The notes below the pieces were generated by a model. It ran no database searches. It was not told the DNA's origin and was given only the letters and a program-made list of their open reading frames with translations. DNA of 64,000 nt, from assembly GCF_015709515.1 (NCBI RefSeq), contig NZ_JADNQZ010000058.1, forward strand, positions 186,001 to 250,000. Direction: 5' to 3'. Both the position numbers and the translations under genes were made by a program. Source of the DNA: Methylocystis sp. H62 (GTDB lineage Bacteria > Pseudomonadota > Alphaproteobacteria > Rhizobiales > Beijerinckiaceae). This document shows positions 1 to 9,285 of the stretch, in pieces (position 1 is the stretch's first letter; each line of letters begins with the position of its first letter).

Positions 1-2
1 CG

Positions 3-1082
3 CGCGGAACGACGGCCTCTTTCCTCGATCGGCTGACGCTTGATCCCACCCAGGTCGAGGCGATCGCCCGTGGACTGGAGGAGATCGCCGATCTGCCGGA
101 CCCCGTCGGCCGCGTTCTGGCGAGTTTCGATCGCCCGAATGGCCTGAAGATCGAGCGCGTCTCGACGCCGCTTGGCGTCATCGGCGTGATCTATGAAAGC
201 CGGCCCAATGTCACCGCCGACGCCGGCGGCCTGTGTCTGAAGGCCGGCAACGCCGCGATCCTGCGCGGCGGCTCCGAGAGCTTGCGCTCGTCGGCCGCCA
301 TTCACGCCTGCCTCGTCGCGGGGCTGACAGCCGCAGAGCTTCCCGAAGCGGCGATCTCGCTTGTCGCGACGGCGGATCGCGCCGCCGTTGGCGCGATGCT
401 CGCGGGCCTCGACGGCAATATTGACGTGATCGTGCCGCGCGGCGGCAAGAGTCTTGTCGCCCGCGTGCAGCATGAGGCGCGCGTGCCGGTTTTCGCGCAT
501 CTTGAAGGCATCGTGCATGTCTTCGTGCATAGGGACGCCGATCTCGACATGGCGAGGCGCGTGCTGCTGAACGCCAAGATGCGGCGCACCGGCATCTGCG
601 GCGCGGCGGAGACGCTGCTCGTCGACAGGGCCTGCGCCGCGACCCACCTTCAGCCGCTCGTCGCGACGCTGATCGATTCAGGCTGTGAAGTGCGCGGCGA
701 CGCAGCGACCCAAGCCGCCGACGCGCGGGTGAAGCCGGCGCGCGAAGACGACTGGCGCGCCGAATATCTCGACGCCATCATCGCGGCGCGCGTGGTCGAT
801 GGATTAGAGGGCGCGATCGACCACATCGAGACCTATGGCTCGCATCACACCGATTGCATCATCACGCGCGACGCTGGCGCCGCGGCGCGCTTCATGAATG
901 AAGTCGACTCGGCGATCGTGCTGCACAACGCCTCGACGCAATTCGCCGACGGCGGCGAATTCGGTTTTGGCGCCGAGATCGGCATCGCCACGGGCCGCAT
1001 GCATGCGCGCGGACCCGTCGGCGTCGAGCAGCTGACCTCGTTCAAATACCGCGTCTATGGCGACGGCCAGGTGCGGGGGTGA
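3..1082 (+). CDS. proA: gamma-glutamyl phosphate reductase, 5' partial
   Basis: ProA reduces gamma-glutamyl phosphate to glutamate-5-semialdehyde with NADPH, the second step of cytosolic proline synthesis. The reading frame is open from the window edge, so the start and an estimated 60-70 N-terminal residues are missing. Visible family features are the [10 protein letters not shown] segment near residue 65, the GGKSLV stretch, the [13 protein letters not shown] region that holds the catalytic cysteine, and the C-terminal [15 protein letters not shown] block typical of ProA. The next intact cytosolic enzyme gene is nadD, and proA-nadD is a common order in Hyphomicrobiales (usually followed by rsfS-rlmH, absent here). 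A higA-type antitoxin and a broken higB separate the two. Identification is secure. Confidence 0.96.
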   Translation, partial: RGTTASFLDRLTLDPTQVEAIARGLEEIADLPDPVGRVLASFDRPNGLKIERVSTPLGVIGVIYESRPNVTADAGGLCLKAGNAAILRGGSESLRSSAAIHACLVAGLTAAELPEAAISLVATADRAAVGAMLAGLDGNIDVIVPRGGKSLVARVQHEARVPVFAHLEGIVHVFVHRDADLDMARRVLLNAKMRRTGICGAAETLLVDRACAATHLQPLVATLIDSGCEVRGDAATQAADARVKPAREDDWRAEYLDAIIAARVVDGLEGAIDHIETYGSHHTDCIITRDAGAAARFMNEVDSAIVLHNASTQFADGGEFGFGAEIGIATGRMHARGPVGVEQLTSFKYRVYGDGQVRG

Positions 1083-1219
1083 GTGGCGAAGCCAAATCTG
1101 AAGAGTGACTCTCCCGCGAGTGTGGGTCTTGAGGCGCTGAAAGGCGGCTCGGTCAGCATTTGATCAGAATTAATGACCAATGGCGCATTTGTTTTGTCTG
1201 GAGCGACTACCATGACTGA
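1083..1219 (+). pseudogene. higB toxin relic, frameshifted and truncated
   Basis: Reading directly after the proA stop gives a segment ending GLEALKG in one frame (about 1083-1145). The next frame, from about 1151, continues GQHLIRINDQWRICFVW, then SDYHD and a stop at 1217-1219. Together these match the C-terminal half of HigB/RelE-type toxins, whose hallmark is an EALKGDR-GQ-IRINDQWRICF run followed by a DVEIVDYH end. The N-terminal half is missing, a frameshift lies near 1145-1151, and the stretch between W and DYH is shortened. The terminal codons overlap the higA start, as in intact higBA pairs. A working toxin is very unlikely. The match is from memory of the family, not a search. Confidence 0.68.
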
Positions 1220-1505
1220 GCTGTTGCCCAACCCGACCCCGGGCGAAATTCTTGCCGAGGAATTTTTGAAGCCCATGGGACTGAGTCAGAATGCGCTCGC
1301 GCGCGCGATTCGCGTGCCGCCCCGTCGCATCAATGAGATCGTTCTCGGCAGGCGCGCGATCACCGCCGACACGGATTTGCGCCTGGCGCGATATTTCGGG
1401 GTTTCGGAAGGCTTCTTTCTTGGGCTGCAGGCGGACTATGACCTTATGGCCAGGCGCCGGCAGATCGGCTCCGAGCTCAGCGCGATTGAGCCGCGCGCCG
1501 CCTGA
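1212..1505 (+). CDS. higA: HigA-family antitoxin (Xre-type HTH), orphan
   Basis: This 97-residue DNA-binding protein has the HigA layout: NPTPGEIL near the N-terminus, a helix-turn-helix covering about residues 24-60 (LSQNALARAIRVPPRRINEIVLGRRAI), then TDLRLARYFG and FFLGLQADYDL. Antitoxins of this family bind a HigB ribonuclease and repress their own operon. The start chosen is ATG 1212, which overlaps the end of the higB relic in the arrangement usual for higBA; an upstream in-frame ATG at 1173 would add 13 residues unlike the family. With the toxin gene broken, the protein may survive as a repressor or as an anti-addiction antitoxin. That role is inference. Confidence 0.88.
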   Translation: MTELLPNPTPGEILAEEFLKPMGLSQNALARAIRVPPRRINEIVLGRRAITADTDLRLARYFGVSEGFFLGLQADYDLMARRRQIGSELSAIEPRAA

Positions 1506-1522
1506 GAAGCTTGATCTAACCC

Positions 1523-2155
1523 ATGCTTGCACCGCATATCGGCTCGATGGCTTCCGCCCCCGTCCGTCTCCCGCCTCACGCCCCCGGCATGCGCATCGGC
1601 CTCTTCGGTGGGTCGTTCGATCCGCCGCATGAAGGCCATGCGCTGGTCTCGCGCCTCGCGTTGACGCGTCTTCGGCTCGATCGGCTGTGGTGGATCGTCT
1701 CGCCCGGCAATCCGCTTAAGGACGCGCGCCAACTGCCGTCAATCGACGTGCGAATAGCGGCCGCAAAAAAAATTCTGCCCGATCCGCGGGTCGCCTTCAC
1801 CGGATTCGAGGCTGAGATCGGCGCGCGCTACACATGCGACACGCTCGAATTTCTGCACGCGCATTGTCCGGGCGTGCGTTTCGTCTGGATCATGGGCGCG
1901 GATAATCTTTTGCAGTTTCATCGCTGGCGGCGATGGAAGGATATTGCGCAAAGCATGCCCATCGCCGTCATCGACCGGCCGGGCGCGACGCTCAAAGCCG
2001 CCAACGCCAAGGCGGCGGTCTATTTCAAGAGCGCGAGAGTTCCCGAGAGCGAGGCCGCTGTGCTCGCTGTGACGCCGCCGCCAGCGATCGTCTATTTGCA
2101 CGGGCCAAGAATCGAGCGCTCTTCGACCGAGTTGCGCGCCGGAGCGCGTTCATAA
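1523..2155 (+). CDS. nadD: nicotinate-nucleotide adenylyltransferase
   Basis: NadD adenylates nicotinate mononucleotide to deamido-NAD in cytosolic NAD synthesis. The nucleotidyltransferase motif GGSFDPPHEGH lies near the N-terminus (residues 28-38 if ATG 1523 is used), with the adenylate-binding ERSSTELRAG element at the C-terminus (ISSTxIR-like). Length of 210 residues fits the family with a short N-terminal extension, as seen in related Hyphomicrobiales. ATG 1547 or ATG 1589 (just before the motif) are alternative starts, and no ribosome-binding site clearly decides between them. A strong hairpin overlaps the stop codon. The usual downstream rsfS and rlmH genes are not here. Confidence 0.95.
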   Translation: MLAPHIGSMASAPVRLPPHAPGMRIGLFGGSFDPPHEGHALVSRLALTRLRLDRLWWIVSPGNPLKDARQLPSIDVRIAAAKKILPDPRVAFTGFEAEIGARYTCDTLEFLHAHCPGVRFVWIMGADNLLQFHRWRRWKDIAQSMPIAVIDRPGATLKAANAKAAVYFKSARVPESEAAVLAVTPPPAIVYLHGPRIERSSTELRAGARS

Positions 2156-2175
2156 ACGCGCTCCGGTTTCTTGAT
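2141..2175 (+). terminator. rho-independent terminator overlapping the nadD stop
   Basis: A perfect 10-bp stem (GGAGCGCGTT / AACGCGCTCC, 2141-2150 and 2155-2164) with a 4-base loop is followed by GGTTTCTT. The nadD stop codon TAA (2153-2155) lies in the loop and the first stem base, so the terminator is built into the gene end. Confidence 0.72.
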
Positions 2176-2226
2176 TCGATGCATTTTCGGACGCGCCGGC
2201 TTCGCCTTCGGCGGAAAACGCTCCCG

Positions 2227-2547
2227 CTATTTGCGCTCGAAGAGCGGCAATATCCACCGCTTATAGGCCCAGAAGCTCAGAGGAATGCCGACGAAGATCG
2301 CGACCCACATCAGCGCCGAATTGTCCGTGCCGTGCTCGTAAAAACTGCCGCCCTCTGTGACCGACTGCGTATAGGGATTGCGCACGAAGAGCGTGATGGC
2401 GAATGAGCCGATGACGATCAGCGCGGTCGCGATGTAAAGGCTGCGCGGAATTTTGAACTGCGGCCCCAGCGGCTGCGCCGGCCTTTCGGGCATTGTCGGC
2501 GGGGTTTCCTGCGGCGGCGTGCCCTCGTCGTGGGGTTCTTCGGTCAT
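2227..2547 (-). CDS. small membrane protein with proline-rich N-terminus
   Basis: This 106-residue protein has an acidic, proline-rich N-terminal region (about residues 1-30), then two hydrophobic segments: SLYIATALIVIGSFAITLFV at about 36-55 and a second around 78-98 ending in a basic RWILPLFERK tail. It is probably an inner-membrane protein with a cytosolic N-terminus. The start at 2547 is preceded by GGAGAG at good spacing; an extended frame beginning at 2580 lacks that support. It lies convergent to nadD and 45 bases downstream of rimO on the same strand, so it may share the rimO transcript. I do not recognise the family. Confidence 0.72.
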   Translation of the reverse strand: MTEEPHDEGTPPQETPPTMPERPAQPLGPQFKIPRSLYIATALIVIGSFAITLFVRNPYTQSVTEGGSFYEHGTDNSALMWVAIFVGIPLSFWAYKRWILPLFERK

Positions 2548-2592
2548 GGGGTTTCTCTCCGATAATCGTCCTTGGCCCAATATAGGGCTGCT

Positions 2593-3942
2593 CTAGGTCG
2601 CCGCGCCATAGACGTCATAGGCCTCCGAGCGTTCAATTTTCGCCGTGATGATGTCGCCTGCGCGCAGCGGGCGCCGCGATGCGACAAAGGCTGCGCCGTC
2701 GATCTGCGGCGCGTCGGCCTTGGTGCGGCCCTTCGCGAGCGCGCCCGAGGGTCCGCCGCCCGGCTCGTCGATGATGACGGAAAGGCGCTTGCCGATCTTG
2801 CGCTTCATCAGCCGCGCGCTGATCGCGTGCTGTTTCTCCATGAAGCGCTTCCAGCGCGTCTCCTTCACGTCGTCGGGGACGGCAGGCAGGCCAAGCGCCT
2901 CGGCCGGCGCACCGGCGACAGGTTCATATTTGAAGGCGCCGGCGCGGTCGATCTCGGCCTCCTCCAGCCAATCGAGAAGATATTCGAAATCCGCGTCAGT
3001 CTCGCCGGGAAAGCCGACAATGAACGTCGATCGCAACGCGAGCTCCGGACACACGTCGCGCCATGCGAGAATGCGCGCCAGGGTCTTTTCATCATTTGCC
3101 GGGCGTTTCATGGCCTTCAGCACATTCGGCGCGGCATGCTGAAAAGGGATGTCGAGATAGGGAAGGATCTTCCCTTCCGCCATTAAGGCGATGACCTCGT
3201 CGACATGAGGATAGGGATAGACGTAATGCAGGCGCACCCAAAGGCCGAGATCGCCAAGTTCGCGCGCCAGATCGAGAAAGCGCGCGCGCACGCTACGGTC
3301 GCCCAACATGCTCTCGGCGTAGCGAATGTCGCGGCCGTAGGCGCTCGTGTCCTGTGAAATGACGAGCAGCTCCTTGACGCCGGCGCGCGCGAGCTTTTCC
3401 GCTTCGCGCAGCACATCGGCGGCCGGCCGCGAGACGAGGGGCCCGCGCAGATGCGGGATGATGCAGAAGGAGCAGCTGTTGTCGCAGCCTTCGGAGATTT
3501 TAAGATAGGCGTAATGTCGCGGCGTGAGCTTCACGCCCTGTTCGGGAAGAAGGTCGACAAAGGGGTCGTGGGCCGGCGCGGCGGCGCGATGCACCGCATC
3601 GACGACGCTCTCATATTGCTGTGGGCCGGTGATCGCCAGCACTTGCGGGAAGCGTTCGGCGATCGCTTCGGGCTCGGCGCCCATGCAGCCGGTGACGATC
3701 ACCTTGCCGTTTTCGTTCAGCGCGGCGCCGATCGCTTCGAGCGACTCCGCCTTGGCGCTGTCGAGGAAGCCGCATGTGTTGACGATGACGACGTCGGCCC
3801 CGGCGTGGGTGCGAGTCAGCTCGTAGCCTTCGGCGCGCAGCCGCGTGATGATCCGTTCGCTATCGACGAGGGCCTTCGGACAGCCGAGCGAGACGAAGGA
3901 GACGCGCGGGGCGGCGCTCGGCGGCCTCTGTTGTTCCTGCAT
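2593..3942 (-). CDS. rimO: ribosomal protein S12 methylthiotransferase
   Basis: RimO is a radical-SAM enzyme that adds a methylthio group to the conserved aspartate of ribosomal protein S12. The N-terminal UPF0004 domain carries the auxiliary-cluster cysteines in [17 protein letters not shown] and TGCMG. The radical-SAM motif is CDNSCSFC (C-x3-C-x2-C), and a TRAM domain ends the protein. [12 protein letters not shown] is the RimO rather than MiaB signature. The start is set at ATG 3942 (449 residues); an upstream GTG/TTG-type start at 3957 adds five residues. It is transcribed away from the tiny ORF at 3991-4056. Confidence 0.96.
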   Translation of the reverse strand: MQEQQRPPSAAPRVSFVSLGCPKALVDSERIITRLRAEGYELTRTHAGADVVIVNTCGFLDSAKAESLEAIGAALNENGKVIVTGCMGAEPEAIAERFPQVLAITGPQQYESVVDAVHRAAAPAHDPFVDLLPEQGVKLTPRHYAYLKISEGCDNSCSFCIIPHLRGPLVSRPAADVLREAEKLARAGVKELLVISQDTSAYGRDIRYAESMLGDRSVRARFLDLARELGDLGLWVRLHYVYPYPHVDEVIALMAEGKILPYLDIPFQHAAPNVLKAMKRPANDEKTLARILAWRDVCPELALRSTFIVGFPGETDADFEYLLDWLEEAEIDRAGAFKYEPVAGAPAEALGLPAVPDDVKETRWKRFMEKQHAISARLMKRKIGKRLSVIIDEPGGGPSGALAKGRTKADAPQIDGAAFVASRRPLRAGDIITAKIERSEAYDVYGAAT

Positions 3943-3990
3943 GGCGCCCCTTGCCACGCGGCGGCGGACTTTGCAATCGCGGGCTCGGCG

Positions 3991-4056
3991 TTACGCCGTC
4001 AGCGCGCCAATGAGAGCGAAGAGCGCGGCGGCGGCAAAGATGATAGCGTGGACCAT
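3991..4056 (-). CDS. possible 21-residue membrane peptide
   Basis: The frame reads MVHAIIFAAAALFALIGALTA and stops. It is almost wholly a single hydrophobic helix with one N-terminal histidine. A GGAG Shine-Dalgarno element lies about 8-9 bases before the ATG. It sits 48 bases upstream of rimO on the same strand, in a 350-base space with no larger gene. The combination of a proper ribosome-binding site and a clean transmembrane helix is what supports it; chance hydrophobicity in GCC/GCG-rich DNA is the main alternative. Function is unknown. Confidence 0.4.
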   Translation of the reverse strand: MVHAIIFAAAALFALIGALTA

Positions 4057-4294
4057 AAACGCAACTCCGACGAGCACTGAATTGGTCTAGTTGCGCCCGC
4101 TTTAAGAAAGCGTTGACGGCCTCGTTTTGGGACAGTCTTTCGGCGCAGGCGCAAAAAAGCCAATAAGTCGGTGACGATGATGGCCCTCGCCGGAGTCAAA
4201 AAAGAAAAATTTGCGCTCGGCCTGAGCCGCTCTTAATGAATAGCGCCACGCTCACGAGCTTCAGCCACGCCGTCTCAGAAGGAAGCGCCACGTC

Positions 4295-5278
4295 TTGACG
4301 AATTCCATTGTTCTCGGAACCGGGTCTTATGCGCCCCAGCGCGTCATCTCCAATGCCGACCTCGAGAAAATCGTCAGGACGAACAATGAGTGGATCGTCA
4401 GCCGCACCGGCATCGAAGAGCGCCGAGTGGCCGCGGATCATGAGGCCACATCCGATCTGGCGGCGGCCGCCGGGCGCGAGGCGCTGCAGTTCGCTGGCGT
4501 AAAGCCAGACGACGTTGACATGATCATCGTGTGCACGGTGACAGGCGACACGCCGACGCCGTCCTGCGCGTCATTTGTTCAGGCGCAGCTCGGCGCGAGA
4601 AACGCCTTCGCCTTTGACGTCGGCGCCGCCTGCGCTGGTTCGCTTTACGGTCTTTCCATCGCCGACCAATTTATCAGAAGCGGCAAGGTCAAGCGCGCGC
4701 TGGTGATCGGCGCCGAGACCCTCAGTCGCTTCGTCGATTGGACAAATCGCGAGACCTGCGTGCTGTTTGGCGACGCCGCCGGCGCGATTTTGCTGGGCGC
4801 CAGCGAAGAGGAAGGGCGCGGCCTGCTCGCCGCCAGCCTGCGCACCGATGGCTCGATGACGGGCATTCTCGGCATCTATGGCGGCGGCAGTCGCCGCCCG
4901 CCATCAGCTGAAATGCTCGAAGACAAGGCCGGCAAAATCAAGATGCGTGGGCGCGAGGTCTATAAGGTGGCGACGCGGCTGTTGCCTGAAGTGGTCGGCG
5001 ACACGCTCGAAGCCGCCGGTCTGACCGCAGCCGACGTCGATCACGTGATCGCCCACCAGGCCAATAAGCGCATCATCGAGTCGGCAATGCAGAATCTCGG
5101 CGTTCCGTTCGAGAAATGCTGGATCAACATTGACCGCTACGGCAATACGTCGAGCGCCTCGATGCCGATCACGCTCGATGAGGCGAATCGCGCCGGAAAG
5201 CTGAAAAAGGGCGACGTCATCGCGATGATGGCGATCGGCGCGGGAATGACCTGGGGCGGCGCAGTTCTGCGCTGGTAG
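4295..5278 (+). CDS. fabH: beta-ketoacyl-ACP synthase III
   Basis: FabH condenses acetyl-CoA with malonyl-ACP to start fatty acid synthesis. The 327-residue protein has the full catalytic triad: Cys113 in DVGAACAGSLYG, His254 in VIAHQANKRI and Asn284 in YGNTSSAS. The end is GAGMTWGGAVLRW, as in housekeeping FabH. The start is TTG 4295, supported by GGAAG about 10 bases upstream and by the MTNSIVLGTGSYAP N-terminus. It stands alone here rather than in the common plsX-fabH-ihfA cluster, so it may be a second copy or simply a relocated gene. Only the rest of the genome could tell. Confidence 0.95.
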   Translation: MTNSIVLGTGSYAPQRVISNADLEKIVRTNNEWIVSRTGIEERRVAADHEATSDLAAAAGREALQFAGVKPDDVDMIIVCTVTGDTPTPSCASFVQAQLGARNAFAFDVGAACAGSLYGLSIADQFIRSGKVKRALVIGAETLSRFVDWTNRETCVLFGDAAGAILLGASEEEGRGLLAASLRTDGSMTGILGIYGGGSRRPPSAEMLEDKAGKIKMRGREVYKVATRLLPEVVGDTLEAAGLTAADVDHVIAHQANKRIIESAMQNLGVPFEKCWINIDRYGNTSSASMPITLDEANRAGKLKKGDVIAMMAIGAGMTWGGAVLRW

Positions 5279-5363
5279 GCGTTACCTTTCGCAGCCGTCC
5301 ACACTCCAAGCTCCGCTGACGTCACGCAGGCTTGACCCGCGCTTTTTTCCTCCTTGCCCAATA

Positions 5364-5393
5364 AGTCTACTGATGCTAGTGATTTTATAGACT
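5364..5393 (+). promoter_or_regulatory. candidate operator upstream of the sulfate operon
   Basis: An AT-rich island in the otherwise GC-rich gap before sbp holds AGTCTA (5364-5369) and its reverse complement TAGACT (5388-5393), 18 bases apart. The right part, CTAGTGATTTTATAGAC at 5376-5392, matches CTACTAAATCGATAGAC upstream of the porin (10187-10203) at 12 of 17 positions. It lies about 20 bases before the sbp ATG. A sulfur-responsive regulator is an inference; the binding protein is unknown. Confidence 0.45.
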
Positions 5394-5411
5394 GTTGGAG
5401 AGGCGTCACCC

Positions 5412-6449
5412 ATGAGCGAGAAATTGCAGAAAAGTCTGGGACTTGGAATTTTGGGGGGCTTGGTTGCCCTCACGGTGCTGGCGAGCGCGCATTCTCAAGC
5501 GGGCCAGACGTTCCTGAACGTCTCCTATGACCCGACGCGCGAACTCTATAAGGCGATCAACCCCGCTTTCGCGGCGGACTGGAAAGCCCGGACGGGCGAA
5601 ACGATCGAAATTCAGGCGTCGCATGGCGGCTCCGGCGCGCAGGCGCGCGCGGTGATCGAGGGGCTGAACGCCGATGTCGTGACGCTGGCGCTCGCCGCCG
5701 ACATTGACGCCATCGCCAGCAAGAGCGGCAAGATTCCGGTCGATTGGCAAAAGCGCCGACCGAATAACTCGTCGCCTTATACGTCGACGATCGTGTTTCT
5801 CGTCCGCAAGGGCAATCCGAAAGCCGTCAAGGATTGGGACGATCTGGCGAAGCCCGGCGTCGCCGTCATCACGCCCAACCCGAAGACGTCCGGGGGCGCG
5901 CGCTGGAATTATCTTGCGGCCTGGGGCTATGGGCTGAAGAAATTCGGCGGCGACGAAGCCAAGACCCAAGATTTCGTCAAGGCGATCTACAAGAACGCCC
6001 CGGTCATGGACACTGGCGCGCGAGGCTCGACGATCACTTTCGCCCAGCGCGGCATCGGCGACGTGCTCCTCGCATGGGAGAACGAAGCCTTCCTTGCGCT
6101 GAAGGAATTCGGCGCGGACAAGTTCGAGATCGTGACGCCGCCGCAGTCCATTCTGGCGGAGCCGCCGGTCGCCGTCGTCGACGCCAACGCCGACGCCAAA
6201 GGCAACAGGCAGCTCGCGGAAGCCTATCTCGACTTTCTCTATTCGCCGGCGGCGCAGGCGATCATCGCACGCAATTTCTATCGTCCCGTTCATCCCGAAT
6301 ATGCGGCGAAGGACGACGTAAAGAAATTCGCCAAGATCGAATTCATCACCGTCGATAAAAGTTTCGGCGGTTGGGCGGCGGCGCAAAAGAAGCATTTCGC
6401 CGACGGCGGCATTTTCGACGACATTCAGAAACAAGAGCTGACAAGGTGA
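5412..6449 (+). CDS. sbp: periplasmic sulfate-binding protein
   Basis: This is the substrate-binding component of a sulfate/thiosulfate ABC importer. Residues 1 to about 30 form a Sec signal peptide ([20 protein letters not shown] core, cleavage near SQAGQ). The mature part begins with [13 protein letters not shown] and contains [33 protein letters not shown] and [17 protein letters not shown], all signature segments of the Sbp/CysP family. Length of 345 residues is typical. It is the first gene of a coupled operon: its TGA overlaps the GTG of cysT. The inverted repeat just upstream is a plausible control site. Confidence 0.96.
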   Translation: MSEKLQKSLGLGILGGLVALTVLASAHSQAGQTFLNVSYDPTRELYKAINPAFAADWKARTGETIEIQASHGGSGAQARAVIEGLNADVVTLALAADIDAIASKSGKIPVDWQKRRPNNSSPYTSTIVFLVRKGNPKAVKDWDDLAKPGVAVITPNPKTSGGARWNYLAAWGYGLKKFGGDEAKTQDFVKAIYKNAPVMDTGARGSTITFAQRGIGDVLLAWENEAFLALKEFGADKFEIVTPPQSILAEPPVAVVDANADAKGNRQLAEAYLDFLYSPAAQAIIARNFYRPVHPEYAAKDDVKKFAKIEFITVDKSFGGWAAAQKKHFADGGIFDDIQKQELTR

Positions 6450-7309
6450 CCTCCCCGAGCCTTGTCGGCAAAAACGCTCGGCGCTTCACGGCGCCGAGCG
6501 TCATTCCAGGCTTCGGCCTGACGTTCGGCTATACGCTGATCTATCTCGGCCTGATCGTCCTCTTTCCGCTCGCCACGCTCATCTGGCAGTCATCGGGACT
6601 GGGATTTTCCGGCCTCTATGCGATCGCCTCGGAGCCGCGCGTCGCCGCGTCCCTGCGCACGACGTTCTTCATCTCCTTCGCGGCCGCGGTCGTCGATCTT
6701 TTCTTTGGCCTCATCGTCGCCTGGGTGCTCACAAGATACGATTTTCCCGGCCGTCGACTGCTCGACGCATTCGTCGATCTGCCGTTCGCGCTGCCGACCG
6801 CCGTCGCCGGCATTTCGCTTGCGGCGCTCTATTCACCCAATGGCTGGTTTGGCGCGCCGCTCGCTGACTACGACATCAAGGTCGCTTACACGCGCTGGGG
6901 CATTCTGGTCGCGCTCATCTTCATCGGACTGCCGTTCGTCGTGCGCACGGTGCAGCCGATTATTTCCGAACTCGAAGCGGAACTAGAGGAGGCCTCCGCC
7001 ACTCTCGGCGCGGGCAGGCTGCAAACCGTCATCCGCGTGATGCTGCCGCCCCTGGCGCCGGCGCTGCTTACCGGCTTCGCGCTCGCCTTCGCCAGAGCCA
7101 TTGGCGAATATGGCTCGGTGATCTTCATCGCCGGCAATATCGCTTACGTTTCCGAGATCGCGCCGCTGCTCATCGTCGTAAAGCTTGAGCAATATGACGT
7201 CCCGGGCGCGACCGGAATCGCGACGATCATGCTGGCGATCTCTTTCGCCGCGCTGCTTCTCATCAATCTGGTCCAGGCATGGAGCCGCAGGAGATTCGGC
7301 CATGTCTGA
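6446..7309 (+). CDS. cysT: sulfate ABC transporter permease CysT
   Basis: CysT is one of the two inner-membrane permeases of the sulfate importer. The start is the GTG at 6446-6448, inside the end of sbp; the frame is open further upstream but that part reads as a basic shadow of sbp. The 287-residue product has about six hydrophobic helices, the [24 protein letters not shown] segment and the EAL-type loop ([21 protein letters not shown]) that docks on the ATPase. It ends by overlapping the cysW start by 8 bases. Family membership is clear; thiosulfate transport cannot be excluded. Confidence 0.95.
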   Translation: MTSPSLVGKNARRFTAPSVIPGFGLTFGYTLIYLGLIVLFPLATLIWQSSGLGFSGLYAIASEPRVAASLRTTFFISFAAAVVDLFFGLIVAWVLTRYDFPGRRLLDAFVDLPFALPTAVAGISLAALYSPNGWFGAPLADYDIKVAYTRWGILVALIFIGLPFVVRTVQPIISELEAELEEASATLGAGRLQTVIRVMLPPLAPALLTGFALAFARAIGEYGSVIFIAGNIAYVSEIAPLLIVVKLEQYDVPGATGIATIMLAISFAALLLINLVQAWSRRRFGHV

Positions 7310-8192
7310 GATCGCGATCACGTCCAGCGGCCGCGGTCGCGGCGTCAAATTCCGGCCGGTCACGCACGACTCGTCGTTCGCGCGCTATACGCTTATTGCG
7401 ACCGCGGTGCTGTTTCTCGCCATCTTCCTTTTTGCGCCGCTGGCGATCGTCTTCGTCGAAGCCTTCAGCAAAGGGATCGGACCTTTTCTGACCGCGTTCG
7501 GCGATCCCGACGCGCGCGCCGCGATCCGCCTGACGCTGCTCGTCGCGGCGATCAGCGTGCCGGCGAATCTTGTGTTCGGACTCGCGGCGTCCTGGTCGAT
7601 CGCGAAATTTTCCTTTCCCGGCAAGAGCGTTCTCATCACGCTGATCGATCTTCCGTTCTCCGTCTCGCCGGTCGTCGCCGGCCTCGTCTATGTGCTGGTG
7701 TTCGGGGGCCAGGGCCTCTTCGGTCCTTGGCTCGCCGCTCACGGCGTGCAGATCATCTTTGCCGTGCCCGGCATCGTGCTGGCGACCATCTTCGTCACCT
7801 TTCCTTTCGTTGCGCGCGAACTCATTCCGCTGATGGAGGAGCAGGGCAAGATCGAAGAGGAAGCGGCGCTCACGCTCGGCGCCTCCGGCTTCAAGACTTT
7901 TCTGACCGTGACGCTGCCCAACATTAAATGGGGCCTGCTGTACGGCGTGCTGCTGTGTAACGCCCGCGCCATGGGAGAGTTCGGCGCCGTTTCGGTCGTA
8001 TCGGGCCACATACGAGGCCTGACCAATACAATTCCGCTTCAGGTGGAGATACTCTACAATGAGTACAATAATGTCGCCGCTTTCGCGCTCGCGGTCCTTC
8101 TTGCAGGCTTGGCGCTTGTCACACTCGGGCTCAAGACGTTCCTCGAATGGCGCCATGCTGACGCGCTCTCCGGACGCGCTCGCCGCCACTGA
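7302..8192 (+). CDS. cysW: sulfate ABC transporter permease CysW
   Basis: CysW is the second permease of the CysTW heterodimer. The start chosen is ATG 7302 (MSEIAITSS), which overlaps the end of cysT; a longer open frame from 7185 is shadow coding. The 296-residue protein has roughly six transmembrane helices, the [24 protein letters not shown] segment and the ATPase-coupling loop [39 protein letters not shown]-like sequence (here NARAMGEFG) is characteristic of CysW. The cysA ATG lies 38 bases before its stop, so the two are translationally coupled. Confidence 0.95.
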   Translation: MSEIAITSSGRGRGVKFRPVTHDSSFARYTLIATAVLFLAIFLFAPLAIVFVEAFSKGIGPFLTAFGDPDARAAIRLTLLVAAISVPANLVFGLAASWSIAKFSFPGKSVLITLIDLPFSVSPVVAGLVYVLVFGGQGLFGPWLAAHGVQIIFAVPGIVLATIFVTFPFVARELIPLMEEQGKIEEEAALTLGASGFKTFLTVTLPNIKWGLLYGVLLCNARAMGEFGAVSVVSGHIRGLTNTIPLQVEILYNEYNNVAAFALAVLLAGLALVTLGLKTFLEWRHADALSGRARRH

Positions 8193-9285
8193 GGGAAGTA
8201 AGCGCGGAACTTCCATTCGCATCGAGGGAGTCGAGCAGGATTTCGGCGCCTTTCCGGCCTTGCGTGACGTCAGCCTCGACATTCAGCCTGGCGAACTCGT
8301 CGCACTGCTTGGACCCTCGGGCTCCGGCAAGACGACGCTGCTGCGGGTGATCGCGGGCCTCAATTCTCCCGATCGCGGCCGCATCCTCTTCGACGGCGAG
8401 AACGCGACCAATCTGCCCGTGCAGGACCGCCATGTCGGCATGGTGTTTCAGAACTATGCGCTCTTCAAACATATGACCGTCGCCGACAATATCGCCTACG
8501 GTCTGAGAGTTCGTCCCAGACGCACGCGTCCCTCGCGGGCGGCGATCAAGGCGCGCGTCACGGAGCTTCTGCAGTTCGTGCAGCTTGACGGACTTGGCGG
8601 CCGCTTTCCGGCGCAGCTCTCCGGCGGCCAGCGTCAGCGCGTCGCGCTCGCGCGCGCGCTCGCCATCGAGCCGCGCGTGTTGCTTCTAGACGAACCGTTT
8701 GGCGCGCTTGACGCGCGCGTGCGCAAGGATTTGCGCCGCTGGCTGCGCGACATCCATAAGCAAACGGGATTGACGACGGTCTTCGTCACGCATGATCAGG
8801 ATGAAGCGATGGAGCTTGCCGATCGCGTCGTCGTGCTCAATGAAGGCCGCATCGAACAGATAGGCACGCCTGAAGAACTTTACGATCGTCCGGCTTCGCC
8901 GTTCGTCATTTCGTTCGTTGGCGAAGCCGTCGCGTTGCCTGTCACCATCTCCGACGGCCATGTGACGTTCGGCGGCCGCGAATTGCACATCGACACCCAC
9001 GGCTTGCGCAGCGGACCGGCGAGAGTCTTCTTCCGCCCGGCCGATATCGCCGTCGCAGCTGAAGGGAGCGGCGATCTTGAAGGTCGCGTCGAGAGCCTGC
9101 GACGCACGCCTGCCGGCGTTCGCGCCACGATCGCCATCGACGGCTACGATCAAACGCTCGAAATCGACTCGCCGCTCGACCGTTCGGCTTCGCTCGGCGG
9201 CCGCGTTCCGCTCTCGCTGGCGAAAGCCCGCATCTTTCCGGCGGACGAGAACGGCGACTATTTCAACGCCGGAGACGGGATTTGA
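8155..9285 (+). CDS. cysA: sulfate ABC transporter ATPase CysA
   Basis: CysA hydrolyses ATP to power sulfate import on the cytosolic face. Motifs in order: Walker [10 protein letters not shown] near residue 55, Q-loop VFQNYALF, signature [15 protein letters not shown], Walker [13 protein letters not shown] and switch histidine [12 protein letters not shown]-terminal TOBE-type domain follows, starting around [10 protein letters not shown]. The start at ATG 8155 gives 376 residues, within the usual range of 330-380. It overlaps cysW by 38 bases and the following methyltransferase by 4. Confidence 0.96.
   Translation: MLTRSPDALAATEGSKRGTSIRIEGVEQDFGAFPALRDVSLDIQPGELVALLGPSGSGKTTLLRVIAGLNSPDRGRILFDGENATNLPVQDRHVGMVFQNYALFKHMTVADNIAYGLRVRPRRTRPSRAAIKARVTELLQFVQLDGLGGRFPAQLSGGQRQRVALARALAIEPRVLLLDEPFGALDARVRKDLRRWLRDIHKQTGLTTVFVTHDQDEAMELADRVVVLNEGRIEQIGTPEELYDRPASPFVISFVGEAVALPVTISDGHVTFGGRELHIDTHGLRSGPARVFFRPADIAVAAEGSGDLEGRVESLRRTPAGVRATIAIDGYDQTLEIDSPLDRSASLGGRVPLSLAKARIFPADENGDYFNAGDGI

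Noticed and set aside
7263-8282. 339-codon minus-strand frame over cysW
   Set aside because: Polar Arg/Asp/Glu-rich translation, the mirror of hydrophobic transmembrane codons.
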